Assembly (NCBI RefSeq): GCF_022179225.1
Contig: NZ_BPQL01000009.1
Coordinates: forward strand, 1-35,687
Direction of reading: 5' to 3'
DNA length: 35,687 nucleotides
DNA from: Methylobacterium goesingense
GTDB taxonomy: Bacteria; Pseudomonadota; Alphaproteobacteria; Rhizobiales; Beijerinckiaceae
Part shown: positions 26,063 through 34,690 of the stretch, in pieces
Numbering within the stretch: position 1 is the first letter of the stretch
Layout: each line of letters begins with the position of its first letter
The notes under the pieces: model-generated
What the model was told of the DNA's origin: nothing
What the model saw: the letters and a program-made list of their open reading frames with translations, nothing else
The model's database searches: none
Translations under genes and position numbers: made by a program

Positions 26063-27037
26063 TCAAGGCCGCCGGAGCGCGTGGATCGAGAACAGCCGCT
26101 CGGGATCCGTCCAGACCTCGGTCGGAATCCAACCGGCCTCGCTGGCAAGGGCCTGAAAGCGCGCGACCGTGTACTTGTAGCTGTTCTCCGTATGGATCGT
26201 CTCGCCGGCCTCGAAATCGATCCGCCGGTTGGCCAAGCGGATTGACTGCGACCGCAGGCTGACAAGGTGCATCTCGATGCGAGAGGCTTGGCGGTCGAAG
26301 AAGGCTCGGTGTTTGAACCCGTCGAGGTCGATCTCCGCGCCGAGTTCGTTCCGGATGCGGGTCAGGAGGTTGCGGTTGAAGGCCGCCGTCACCCCGGCCG
26401 CGTCGTCATAGGCCGCATCCAGCACAGCCTTGTCTTTCACGAGGTCGACACCGATGATCAGGGTCGCGCCCGGCCCGAGCACCCGGCCGAAATGCGCCAG
26501 CAGGCTGGTGGCCTGAGGCGGCTCGAAGTTGCCGATGGTCGAGCCAGGGAAGAAGCCGGCGACGGCTCCCTCGGATAGCCCCTCCGGCAGGGTGAAGGCG
26601 CGGGTGAAATCGGCCGCCACGGGGGTGATCGTCAGGTTCGGGAAGTCGCGCGCCAGCGCCTCTGCCTCGCTCCGCAGAAAGCTTTCCGAGACGTCCACCG
26701 GCACGTAGGCCGCCAGATCCGGCCGGTGCACCATCAAGCGCCGCACCTTGACGGTGGAGCCGCTGCCGAGTTCCACCAGGTTGGCCCGCGCCGGCAGGGT
26801 CGCGGCGATGGCCGCCCCCTGGTCGTCGAGGATGCCGAGTTCGGTGCGGGTCGGGTAGTATTCCGGCTGGCGGGTGATCGCCTCGAACAGGTCCGACCCG
26901 GCCGCGTCGTAGAAATACTTGGCCGAGAGGAACTTCTGGGGGGCCGAAAGGCCTGCCAGCACGTCGTCGAGGAATTGCCGCTCGGCATCGATGGCGGCGA
27001 TCGGCGTCGCGTCCGTGAAGACGGGATTGATGGTCAA
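26063..27037 (-). CDS. egtD: L-histidine N-alpha-methyltransferase (ergothioneine synthesis)
   Basis: A 324-residue SAM-dependent enzyme that converts histidine to hercynine by three methylations, the first step of ergothioneine synthesis. TTG 27037 is chosen because GGAGA lies 6 nt upstream and the length fits EgtD (about 321). The sequence has FLSAKYFYDAAGSDLFEAIT and an SAM-binding stretch NLVELGSGSTVKVRRLM, followed by PVDVSESFL and GFFPGSTIGNFEP, typical of the Methyltransf_33 family. It follows egtB by 34 nt on the same strand, so they form an operon. No egtA, egtC or egtE is nearby. Confidence 0.94.
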   Translation of the reverse strand: MTINPVFTDATPIAAIDAERQFLDDVLAGLSAPQKFLSAKYFYDAAGSDLFEAITRQPEYYPTRTELGILDDQGAAIAATLPARANLVELGSGSTVKVRRLMVHRPDLAAYVPVDVSESFLRSEAEALARDFPNLTITPVAADFTRAFTLPEGLSEGAVAGFFPGSTIGNFEPPQATSLLAHFGRVLGPGATLIIGVDLVKDKAVLDAAYDDAAGVTAAFNRNLLTRIRNELGAEIDLDGFKHRAFFDRQASRIEMHLVSLRSQSIRLANRRIDFEAGETIHTENSYKYTVARFQALASEAGWIPTEVWTDPERLFSIHALRRP

Positions 27038-27071
27038 GGCGTCTCTCCGGTACGCGACGGATCTCGAGAAC

Positions 27072-28340
27072 TCAGCGGGCGTCCGACAGGCGCAGGCCCG
27101 TGAACTGCCAGCGCTGATGCGGATAGAAGAAGTTGCGGTAGCCCACTCGCGCATGGCCCTGCGGCGTCGCTACGGACGAGCCGCGCAGCACGAACTGGTT
27201 CGACATGAACTTGCCGTTGTACTCGCCGAGCGCCCCGTCCACCGGGCGGTAGCCCGGATAGGCGGTGTAGGCGCTGCGCGTCCATTGCCAGACGAGGCCG
27301 AAGGCGTCAGCGAGCCGATCCTCGCGGGCGGCCACTTCCCACTCGAACTCGGTCGGCAGATCCCGCCCGGCCCAACGCGCATAGGCGTCGGCCTCGTAAT
27401 AGCTGATGTGGGTCACGGGCAGCGCCGGATCGACGGCCTGGATGCCCGCGAGCGTCATGCTCGCCCAGCCTTCGCCCGCGCGCCGCCAGTAGCCCGGCGC
27501 GTCCCAGCCCTCGGCCTGGGCGGCGATCCAGCCGTCCGAGAGCCAGAGTTCCGGGCGCGTGTAGCCGCCGTCGGCTATGAAGGCGAGCCAGTCGGCGTTG
27601 GTGACCAGGGCACGGTCGATGGTGCCGCCCTGGATCAGCACGTCGTGGCGGGGCGATTCGTTGTCGAAGGAGAAGCCCTCGCCGGCATGGCCGATCTGCG
27701 TGATGCCGCGGGCGAGGTCCACCCGACCCGTAGCGTCCTGCGAGCGGGGAAAGCGCCAGTCCGCATCGTAGGTGGGGCCCAGGGGGTTCTGCGCGAAGGC
27801 GTGCAGGATGTCGGTGATCAGAAGTTCCTGGTGCTGCTGCTCGTGGTAGAGCCCGATTTCCAGGACCGGCAGGATCGCCTCGAGGGCACTGGCCGAGGCC
27901 TGGCTCAGAAGGGCCTCGACCGCGCGGTCCACATGCGCCCGGTAGCCCGCGACCTCGTCGGCCGTCGGACGGGTGATGAGGCCGCGCATGATCCGCGGCT
28001 GACGCGGGCCGGCAGCGACGTAGTACGAGTTGAACAAGTAGTGCAGCCGCTCATCGTAGATCGCGTAGCCCGGGAGGTGCTCGCGCAGGAGGAACTGCTC
28101 GAAGAACCACGTCGTGTGCGCCCGGTGCCACTTCGTCGGGCTCGCATCCGCCATCGACTGGACCTGTTGGTCCTCGGGCGACAGCGGCGCCGCGCGGCGC
28201 TCCGTCTCGTCACGGACGTGGCGGAAAGCGCTGATCCAGGCCGCCCGATCGACGGGGCGCGCGCCGAGCGGCGGGGGCGGGAAGGCCGCCGGGTCGGCCG
28301 CCTCGTCACGGGTCTCGCGAAACGCTGCCGTCGCTGCCAT
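27072..28340 (-). CDS. egtB: Hercynine sulfoxide synthase (ergothioneine synthesis)
   Basis: A 422-residue non-haem iron enzyme that joins hercynine with a thiol donor (gamma-glutamylcysteine or cysteine) using oxygen. ATG 28340 has GGAG 8 nt upstream; GTG 28349 is less likely. The N-terminal DinB-like domain holds the expected iron ligands: His75 (in RAHTTWFFE) and His166/His170 (in LYHEQQHQEL). The C-terminal FGE-sulfatase-type domain (about 190-422) has DLPTEFEWEVAARE and QFVLRGSSVATPQGHARVGYR-type signature (given as QFVLRGSSVATP). It heads the egtBD operon. The donor thiol cannot be read from sequence; the absence of egtA/egtC nearby leaves cysteine use open. Confidence 0.94.
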   Translation of the reverse strand: MAATAAFRETRDEAADPAAFPPPPLGARPVDRAAWISAFRHVRDETERRAAPLSPEDQQVQSMADASPTKWHRAHTTWFFEQFLLREHLPGYAIYDERLHYLFNSYYVAAGPRQPRIMRGLITRPTADEVAGYRAHVDRAVEALLSQASASALEAILPVLEIGLYHEQQHQELLITDILHAFAQNPLGPTYDADWRFPRSQDATGRVDLARGITQIGHAGEGFSFDNESPRHDVLIQGGTIDRALVTNADWLAFIADGGYTRPELWLSDGWIAAQAEGWDAPGYWRRAGEGWASMTLAGIQAVDPALPVTHISYYEADAYARWAGRDLPTEFEWEVAAREDRLADAFGLVWQWTRSAYTAYPGYRPVDGALGEYNGKFMSNQFVLRGSSVATPQGHARVGYRNFFYPHQRWQFTGLRLSDAR

Positions 28341-28440
28341 GGCGGCCACTCCCTACTTCTTTCGAGAATGTGAGATATGGCTGCGCGGGCATTCGACAAC
28401 CGAGGTCTGGCTGGCCTCTTCGTCGCGGCCACGCTTGTCC

Positions 28441-28511
28441 CGCGACCAAACCACGTTTTCGGCGGCTGCAGCGGGTCTCCCGCGGCCGAACCGCGTCCGA
28501 CGCGGCCGAAC
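28441..28511. repeat. Tandem 11-bp repeats between egtB and murI
   Basis: CGCGGCCGAAC occurs at 28481-28491 and 28501-28511. A close variant CGCGACCAAAC sits at 28441-28451. Spacing is 20 and 40 bp, about two and four helical turns, so the sites lie on one DNA face. This is the divergent promoter region of egtB and murI and could be a regulator-binding array. Confidence 0.55.
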
Positions 28512-28602
28512 TGGATCGCCTTTTTGCCGCCATGGTGAGATCGCCTTAACCCTCCTGGACCGACACTCCGCTTTCGACGCGGGGCAACCGGACCGGACTC
28601 GG

Positions 28603-29478
28603 ATGCGGATCGATCTCATGGCAGGAGCGACCACGGGCGCCGTGGCACGCAAGCTGGCGCCGACGCCCACGATCCTGGTGTTCGATTCCGGGCTCGGAGG
28701 CCTCACGGTGCTGGAGCAAGTCCGGCGCGCCCGTCCGGACGCCGCCTACGTCTACGCCGCCGACGATGCGGCCTTTCCGTACGGCCGGCTCTCGGAGCCC
28801 GTTCTGGTGGAGCGGGTGCTCACCGTCATGGATCGCCTGATCAGCCTGCACGCGCCGGACCTCGTGGTGGTGGCCTGCAACACGGCCTCGACGCTGGTCC
28901 TGCCGGCGCTCCGCCAGCGCTTCGTCACCCCGTTCGTCGGCGTGGTGCCGCCGATCAAGCCGGCGGCGGAAGCCACGCGGTCGCGGGTGGTGAGCCTGCT
29001 CGCGACTCCCGGCACGGTGGCGCGGGCCTATACCCACGAACTCGTCGAAACCTACGCGAGCGCCTGCGCCGTCACCCTGGTGGGTGCTCCAAACCTCGCC
29101 GGCTTCGCCGAGGCCGAACTGGCCGGCAGCCCGGTGGACGATGCCGCGCTCGCCCGCGAGATCGCGCCCTGCTTCGTCACTCTCGAGGACGGCCGGCGTA
29201 CCGACGTGGTCTGCCTCGCCTGCACGCATTATCCGCTCCTCCTCCCCCGCTTTCAGGCGCTCGCCCCCTGGCCGGTGACATGGATCGACCCGGCCCCGGC
29301 CATCGCCAGACGGGTCATGCAGCTCCTCGGCCCAGGCGATCGCAATGCCCCGGATGCCGCCCCGGTGTTCGGCGCCTTTACCGGCGGGGCCGGCCTGACC
29401 GCTCCGCTGCGGCGCTCCCTGGCCGCGCGCGGCGTCGGCGGAATCGCGGTCGAGGCCATGCCGCTGGGCCTGCAATAG
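28603..29478 (+). CDS. murI: Glutamate racemase
   Basis: A 291-residue cofactor-independent racemase that makes D-glutamate for peptidoglycan. It has DSGLGG (residues 28-33), the first catalytic Cys92 in ACNTAS and the second Cys207 in ACTHYP, both expected, and PYG in AAFPYGRLSE. ATG 28603 is given; ATG 28618 (MAGATTG) is an alternative, and neither has a strong ribosome site. The gene diverges from egtB across 262 nt holding tandem repeats. It fits the envelope theme with dac and mltB. Confidence 0.94.
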   Translation: MRIDLMAGATTGAVARKLAPTPTILVFDSGLGGLTVLEQVRRARPDAAYVYAADDAAFPYGRLSEPVLVERVLTVMDRLISLHAPDLVVVACNTASTLVLPALRQRFVTPFVGVVPPIKPAAEATRSRVVSLLATPGTVARAYTHELVETYASACAVTLVGAPNLAGFAEAELAGSPVDDAALAREIAPCFVTLEDGRRTDVVCLACTHYPLLLPRFQALAPWPVTWIDPAPAIARRVMQLLGPGDRNAPDAAPVFGAFTGGAGLTAPLRRSLAARGVGGIAVEAMPLGLQ

Positions 29479-29686
29479 CGGGCGTACCGCCGACCACGGC
29501 TTCGCTCTCCATAGGTTCGTCGCATCGGCGCGGGCCAGGATATCGCCGGGCGAACGAACCAGCCAGCCGTTCATCAGCGTCACGCGCCTGCGCATCCGCT
29601 CCGTCCGGTTCCTACCGGGTTTCGCGCTCCATGCCGTCTGGACCCGAAACCAGGTACGGACGGCGCAGGGATTCCGGGGCGGGGCA

Positions 29687-30001
29687 TTGCTGCCGGACCT
29701 GGACTGGACCTTCTGGACCATGACGGCCTGGACCGACGAGGCCAGCATGCGCGCCTACATGCTGGCTGGCGCCCATCGCCGCGCGATGCCGCGCCTCGTC
29801 CACTGGTGCGACGAGGCCTCGGTCGTACACTGGGTCGAGGACGCGACGGAGTTGCCGTCCTGGGCGGTGGCCGACACGCGCATGCGCGACGCGGGCCGGC
29901 CCTCCAAGGTCCGCTACCCGAGCCCGCAGCACGCGACGATGACCTACCGCGCGCCGCGCCTGACCCGTTCGGGACCGATCCATCCGGCGCCGCCGGCCTG
30001 A
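29687..30001 (+). CDS. DUF3291/antibiotic-monooxygenase-like protein, N-terminus lacking a usual start
   Basis: The first usable start is TTG 29687, giving 104 residues with DWTFWTMTAWTDEASMRAYM and AGAHRRAMPRLVHWCDEASV, which resemble small dimeric alpha-beta-barrel (DUF3291/ABM-like) proteins. The same frame stays open upstream and reads a natural N-terminus (PFISVTRLRIRSVRFLPGF) from about 29567, which would complete the first strand and helix of the fold. No ATG, GTG or TTG lies in that extension; ATA 29540 is the only near-start. The gene may have lost its start codon, use a rare start or be decaying. It stands alone between murI and rpsD. Family assignment is by pattern only. Confidence 0.55.
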   Translation: MLPDLDWTFWTMTAWTDEASMRAYMLAGAHRRAMPRLVHWCDEASVVHWVEDATELPSWAVADTRMRDAGRPSKVRYPSPQHATMTYRAPRLTRSGPIHPAPPA

Positions 30002-30018
30002 GTCGAGCCGGCTCGGCA

Positions 30019-30047
30019 TTGACGCGGGGGCGGGCCTGCTCTAACGA
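30019..30047 (+). promoter_or_regulatory. Likely rpsD promoter
   Basis: TTGACG (30019-30024) and TAACGA (30042-30047) are separated by 17 nt. It would give a leader of about 150 nt before rpsD. Confidence 0.45.
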
Positions 30048-30059
30048 AGCGCCGGTGAC

Positions 30060-30204
30060 GGGGCTCCGACGAGGGGCCCCGACGCATTTTCAAGCGCACC
30101 CGTGGACGGTCCTGTCCGTCCTGTCGCTCCGTCCCCGGCTCAGGCCGGCGGCGAAGAGAGGAGGGCGCGTTCCTCGATAGATCTCCATTGCGAGAGGAAC
30201 CGCG
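30060..30204 (+). other. Structured leader of rpsD
   Basis: The leader has a GGGGCTCC/GGGGCCCC stem (30060-30080) followed by TTTT, and a GGACGG/CCGTCC stem near 30103-30120. This could be an attenuator or S4 binding site, by analogy with S4 autoregulation in other bacteria, but it is unproven here. Confidence 0.35.
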
Positions 30205-30822
30205 ATGTCAAAACGCATTCAGGCGAAACACAAGCTTGATCGCCGCATGGGCCAGAACATCTGGGGCCGCCCGAAGAGCCCCGTCAATCGCCGCGAGTAC
30301 GGCCCCGGCCAGCACGGCCAGCGCCGCAAGGGCAAGATGTCCGACTTCGGCACGCAGCTGCGCGCCAAGCAGAAGCTCAAGGGCTACTACGCCAACATCA
30401 CCGAGAAGCAGTTCCGCCGCTACTACGCCGAGGCGATCCGCCTGCGCGGCGATTCCGGTGAGAACCTGATCGGCCTGCTCGAGCGCCGCCTCGACGCCGT
30501 CGTGTACCGCGCGAAGTTCGTGCCGACCCCGTTCGCGGCGCGTCAGTTCGTCAACCACGGTCACGTCAAGGTCAACGGCCAGCGCGTCAACATCGCCAGC
30601 TACCTCGTGAAGCCGGGCGACCTGATCGAGGTCAAGGACTCGTCCAAGCAGCTCGAGATCGTCGTCGTGGCCGCGCAGCTCCCGGAGCGCGACGTGCCGG
30701 ACTACATCGAGGTGGATCACCAGAAGATGACGGCCCGCGTCACCCGCGTGCCGAACCTCGGCGAGGTTCCCTACCCGGTCCAGATGGAACCGAACCTGGT
30801 CATCGAGTTCTACTCGCGCTGA
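30205..30822 (+). CDS. rpsD: 30S ribosomal protein S4
   Basis: A 205-residue primary rRNA-binding protein of the small subunit, and an autogenous regulator in E. coli. It starts [20 protein letters not shown] and has the S4 RNA-binding domain (about 93-155), with [14 protein letters not shown] and [16 protein letters not shown]. The ribosome site AGAGG lies about 8 nt before ATG. In this window it stands alone, unlike the alpha operon of E. coli; this is common in alphaproteobacteria. A good terminator follows. Confidence 0.98.
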   Translation: MSKRIQAKHKLDRRMGQNIWGRPKSPVNRREYGPGQHGQRRKGKMSDFGTQLRAKQKLKGYYANITEKQFRRYYAEAIRLRGDSGENLIGLLERRLDAVVYRAKFVPTPFAARQFVNHGHVKVNGQRVNIASYLVKPGDLIEVKDSSKQLEIVVVAAQLPERDVPDYIEVDHQKMTARVTRVPNLGEVPYPVQMEPNLVIEFYSR

Positions 30823-30850
30823 TCGAACTGGTCAGAGCCGATACGCAGGA

Positions 30851-30877
30851 GGGCCGCCCGGAAGGGTGGCCCTTTTT
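30851..30877 (+). terminator. Terminator of rpsD
   Basis: GGGCCGCCC (30851-30859) pairs with GGGTGGCCC (30864-30872) with one G-U pair, loop GGAA, then TTTTT. Confidence 0.92.
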
Positions 30878-31026
30878 CGTTGTCATGCGGGGATGGGCGT
30901 CCTCGGCTCGATCCGGTGGCCCGGGTCGATCCGCCGGGCGCTGTTCAGTGCATCGCGGAAAACGCTCGGATCACGGCGTCCACGTACCGGGCACGGCGAT
31001 GCGGTAGGCGTTTCGCGGAGAGACGC

Positions 31027-33186
31027 TCAGACCGAGCCGATGGTCCGGAGCCGAGCGCGGGGATGGATCTCGGCCTGGCTCATCACCGGGGTCTCGCGGC
31101 GGAAGCGTTCGATGATGGAGCGTACGAAGGGCCGGGCCTGGACGGAGGTGACGAGCACCGGCATCTCGCCCATGCGGGCGGCGGCCTCGAAACGGTCGCG
31201 CACCGTATTGACGAATTCCGAGAGCTTGGAGGGCTTCATGGCGAGGTAGCGCTCGTCGCGCTCGCCCGCGATCGATTCGAGAAAGGCCTGCTCCCAAGCC
31301 GGCGACAGCGTGATGATCGGCAGCATGCCGTCCGGCCCCTGGTACTGGGCGCAGATCTGGCGGCCGAGGCGGGCGCGGACATGCTCGACGATGTCGCGCG
31401 GATTCTTCACGTGGCCGGCCACCTCCGCGATGCCCTCGACGATCGCCCCGAGATCGCGGATCGAGACCCGCTCGGCCAGCAGGAACTGCAGCACGCGCTG
31501 GATGCCCGTGGTGCCGATCTGACTCGGCATGACCTCCTTCAGGAGTTCGCCGTGCTCCTTGGAGAGTTCGCGAAGGAGCTTCTGCACCTCGACGTGGTTG
31601 AGGAGCTCGGAGACGTGCGCCTTGATGATCTCGGTGAGGTGCGTCGAAACCACGGTGGCGGCATCCACCACCGTGTAACCCTTGAGCTGCGCCTGGTCGC
31701 GCAGCGAAGCGTCGATCCAGGTTGCGGGCAAGCCGAAGGTCGGCTCCAGCATGTGCTGGCCGGGCAGCTGCACCTGTCCGCCCATCGGGTCCATCGCCAT
31801 GAACTGGCCGGGGAAGATCTGCCCCGTGCCGGCCTCGATCTCCTTCACCCGGACCACGTAGGCATTGGCGTCGAGCTGTACGTTGTCGAGGATGCGCACG
31901 GAGGGCATGACGAAGCCGAGATCCGCCGCGAGCTGGCGGCGCAGGGCCTTGATCTGGTCCGTGAGCCTGTCCTGCCCCTCCGGCCCGTTGACCATGGCCA
32001 ACAGGGCGTAGCCCATCTCCAGCTTGAGGTCGTCGAGCTTGAGGAGGTCGGTGACGGTCTCCTCCTTGGCGGCCTGGGCAGCGGCGACCGCGGTGGCATC
32101 CATCGGTGCGCCGTCGGCGTCGAGGGGCGGAGCCTCACGGGCGACCTTGGCGAAGTGCCAGGCGGCGTAGCCGGACGCGCCGGCGAGGCCCAGGAACGGC
32201 AGCATGGGCATGCCGGGCAGGAGCGCGATCAGCACCATGACGCCCGAGGACATGCCAAGCGCCTTCGGGTAGTTGGCGAGCTGCTTGCCGAGCGCCTTGT
32301 CGGCCGAGCCCTTCACGCCCGCCTTCGAGACCAGGATGCCGGCGGCCGTGGAGACGATGAGGGCGGGCACCTGGGAGGCCAGGCCGTCACCGATGGTGAG
32401 CAGCGTGTAGGTCTTGGCGGCCCCCATGAAGGGCATGCCCTGCTGGGCAACGCCGATGATAATGCCGCCGATGACGTTGATGAAGGTGATGAGCAGCGCC
32501 GCGATGGCGTCCCCGCGCACGAACTTCGAGGCACCGTCCATGGCGCCGAAGAAGGAGGATTCCTCTTCGAGGGCGGCGCGCCGGGCTTTGGCGACCTTCT
32601 CGTCGATGAGCCCCGCCGAGAGATCGGCGTCGATGGCCATTTGCTTGCCCGGCATCGCGTCGAGGGTGAAGCGGGCGGCCACCTCGGCGATACGGCCCGA
32701 GCCTTTGGTGATGACCACGAAGTTCACGATGATCAGGATCGCGAACACGATGATCCCGATGACGAAGTTGCCCCCCATCACGAAGTTGCCGAAGGCCTCG
32801 ATGACGTGGCCGGCGGCCGCCGTGCCCTCGTGCCCATGGCCGAGGATGAGTCGGGTCGAGGCGAGGTTGAGGGCGAGGCGCAGCAGGGTCGCGACCAGCA
32901 GCAGGGTCGGGAAGACCGTGAATTCGAGCGGGTTGTCGATGAACAGCCCGGTCATCATGATCAGCACCGAAATGATGATCGAGACCGCGAGCAGCAGGTC
33001 GAGCAGGAAGGCCGGCAGCGGGAAGATGAGCACCGTGAGGATGCCCATCACGGCGGTGGCGAAGAACAGGTCGGTGCGCTTGGACAGCGCGTTCAGGTTC
33101 GCCCGATTGGGGATCGCGAAGCGCGCGAACTGCCCGAACCCGGCACCCGACCCCGCCGCGGGCGCGGCAACCGCAGTCTCGCTCAT
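31027..33186 (-). CDS. flhA: Flagellar biosynthesis protein FlhA
   Basis: A 719-residue core component of the flagellar type III export gate. ATG 33186 has GAGGA about 5 nt upstream. The N-terminal half (about 30-330) carries roughly eight membrane helices and the FHIPEP signature in FPTLLLVATLLRLALNLAST. The C-terminal half is the cytoplasmic domain that forms a nonamer ring and docks chaperone-bound substrates. The sequence starts the family block at FARFAIPNRANLNALSKRTD. No other flagellar gene is in the window. A CtrA-like box and a hairpin lie upstream. The virulence homologue (SctV) is less likely given the strong FlhA match. Confidence 0.96.
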   Translation of the reverse strand: MSETAVAAPAAGSGAGFGQFARFAIPNRANLNALSKRTDLFFATAVMGILTVLIFPLPAFLLDLLLAVSIIISVLIMMTGLFIDNPLEFTVFPTLLLVATLLRLALNLASTRLILGHGHEGTAAAGHVIEAFGNFVMGGNFVIGIIVFAILIIVNFVVITKGSGRIAEVAARFTLDAMPGKQMAIDADLSAGLIDEKVAKARRAALEEESSFFGAMDGASKFVRGDAIAALLITFINVIGGIIIGVAQQGMPFMGAAKTYTLLTIGDGLASQVPALIVSTAAGILVSKAGVKGSADKALGKQLANYPKALGMSSGVMVLIALLPGMPMLPFLGLAGASGYAAWHFAKVAREAPPLDADGAPMDATAVAAAQAAKEETVTDLLKLDDLKLEMGYALLAMVNGPEGQDRLTDQIKALRRQLAADLGFVMPSVRILDNVQLDANAYVVRVKEIEAGTGQIFPGQFMAMDPMGGQVQLPGQHMLEPTFGLPATWIDASLRDQAQLKGYTVVDAATVVSTHLTEIIKAHVSELLNHVEVQKLLRELSKEHGELLKEVMPSQIGTTGIQRVLQFLLAERVSIRDLGAIVEGIAEVAGHVKNPRDIVEHVRARLGRQICAQYQGPDGMLPIITLSPAWEQAFLESIAGERDERYLAMKPSKLSEFVNTVRDRFEAAARMGEMPVLVTSVQARPFVRSIIERFRRETPVMSQAEIHPRARLRTIGSV

Positions 33187-33216
33187 CGTGCTCCTCGATG
33201 CCCCGAGGATGACGGG

Positions 33217-33237
33217 GCCCGGCAAGATTTGCCGGGC
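33217..33237 (-). promoter_or_regulatory. 9-bp inverted repeat in the flhA leader
   Basis: GCCCGGCAA (33217-33225) and TTGCCGGGC (33229-33237) flank GAT. The hairpin ends about 30 nt before the flhA ATG. It has no T-run in the transcribed direction, so an operator or translation-control hairpin is more likely than a terminator. Confidence 0.45.
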
Positions 33238-33243
33238 TCAGGG

Positions 33244-33258
33244 TTAGCGAAGGGTTAA
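33244..33258 (-). promoter_or_regulatory. Near-consensus CtrA box upstream of flhA
   Basis: Read on the flhA strand the site is TTAA-N7-CTAA, one base from the CtrA consensus TTAA-N7-TTAA. It lies about 58 nt upstream of the flhA ATG. In Caulobacter, early flagellar genes are activated by CtrA, so the location fits. Confidence 0.5.
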
Positions 33259-33338
33259 CAGAGACGCCGATCCGGCACTCGGATGGGCACACGCTCACGC
33301 GGCAGCCGACCCGGAGCGTCATCCGTGGAGGACTTGCC

Positions 33339-34583
33339 TCAGGCCAGGTACTTGCGCGCCACGACGGTGGCGGTGAAGACCACGGCGGCGCCGCCGGCGA
33401 TCAGGGCGATGAGGAGGAGGCGGCGCGGCTGTTGCGAGGATTCGGGCTTCACCGGCTGCACGATCTGGGTGAAGAACTCGATCTGACGCTCGGCCATGAT
33501 GCGGGCGCGCTCGTTGGCGGTCAGCACCTTGGAGAAATACTTCTCGGCATCGGCCCGGTCGGCGTCGAACGCCTCAAAGCGGGTCAGCGAATCGGCCAGG
33601 ATGCGGCGCTGCTCGGGGTCCTCGCTGGCCGATTGCCGCTCGATGCGGGTGATGTTGTCGTCGAGATCCTTGAGCTGTGCCTTCATATCCTGGATGCGTC
33701 GGGTCTCGGGCGAAAGGTCCCGCTGACCCTGGATCAGCTGCACCGCGAGGTTGATGCGGGCGGTGCGCAGTTCGGCGATGACCTTGAGGTTGCTCTCGTT
33801 GGTCTTCTGAGCATCGAGCACGCCGTCCTTATTCCGCAAAGCCGCGACCGCGACGCGGATCTTGGCCATGCGCTCCTCGGCGCGCTTCAGCTCGCGCTCG
33901 CTCTCCACGACCGCATCGGCGCGGGCGCGCATGCTGATGGCGTTCACCATGCGCTCGCTCTCGGCCAGGATGGCCTGGGAGAGTTCAAGGGATTCCTGCG
34001 GATCGAAGGTGTTCACCGTCAGGGTGATGATGCCGGAGCCGGACTCGATCGCGGTGTGGACCCGGTTGTGCCAGAACTTCACCAGCTTCTCGATGGGCTT
34101 ATCGGCATTGAATCGGGAGAAGAAGTCGATATCCGGCCGCGAGAACATCTCCCGCAGGGGCAGGACCTTCTCAATCGCCTCCACCATCGGCCGGCTCATG
34201 ATATAGTTGGTCGTAATCAGGCTGTCCTGCGCCACCATCTGATGCGAGGTGGAACCGGAATTCGTACCGACCTGATCGGGAGCCGCCTTGTCGACGCTGC
34301 CCAAAGCCGGGCGCAGGGCGAAGCGCGATTCGACCACGTAGCGGTCGGACACGATGAAGCCGAAATACACGACCGCCAGGAGGGTCGGGATCAGAAAGCA
34401 GAGCACGAAGAGGGCCGGGATCAGCGGGTCCGTCTTTACGTGGCTCTGATAGGAGCGGATGCCCTTCTTGCGGTCCGCGAAGCGCGAGACCCGCGCCATC
34501 TGCCGCAGGGATTCCGCGACGGCATTCGAGCGGTCAGCGGTCGTGAGCGGCTGCCCCTGAGGATTGCGGATTTCGACGCTCAT
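33339..34583 (-). CDS. Capsule polysaccharide export inner-membrane protein (KpsE/CtrB-like)
   Basis: A 414-residue polysaccharide co-polymerase. ATG 34583 opens a natural start (MSVEIRNPQGQPLTTADRSN); the longer frame to 34784 crosses the next gene. A first membrane helix (about residues 52-78; LIPALFVLCFLIPTLLAVVY) and a second near the C-terminus (about 386-406; RRLLLIALIAGGAAVVF) enclose a long periplasmic part rich in coiled coil (about 230-350). This matches KpsE/CtrB/Wzz-type proteins that pair with an ABC capsule exporter. The KpsT-like ATPase is immediately upstream in the same operon, while the permease is not in the window. Confidence 0.87.
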   Translation of the reverse strand: MSVEIRNPQGQPLTTADRSNAVAESLRQMARVSRFADRKKGIRSYQSHVKTDPLIPALFVLCFLIPTLLAVVYFGFIVSDRYVVESRFALRPALGSVDKAAPDQVGTNSGSTSHQMVAQDSLITTNYIMSRPMVEAIEKVLPLREMFSRPDIDFFSRFNADKPIEKLVKFWHNRVHTAIESGSGIITLTVNTFDPQESLELSQAILAESERMVNAISMRARADAVVESERELKRAEERMAKIRVAVAALRNKDGVLDAQKTNESNLKVIAELRTARINLAVQLIQGQRDLSPETRRIQDMKAQLKDLDDNITRIERQSASEDPEQRRILADSLTRFEAFDADRADAEKYFSKVLTANERARIMAERQIEFFTQIVQPVKPESSQQPRRLLLIALIAGGAAVVFTATVVARKYLA

Positions 34584-34690
34584 GTGCCCCGGTATTCCAT
34601 CTGGTCCGGCGGAATCCGCGCCGGCACGCACCGCATCCTGTATCGACCGCACGGCGAAACCATGGCCGACCGTCCGCCCCTCGCGGGCAT

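Noticed and set aside
30880..33258. Plus-strand 792-codon frame opposite flhA
   Set aside because: Antisense shadow of flhA, with His/Asp/Glu-rich content.
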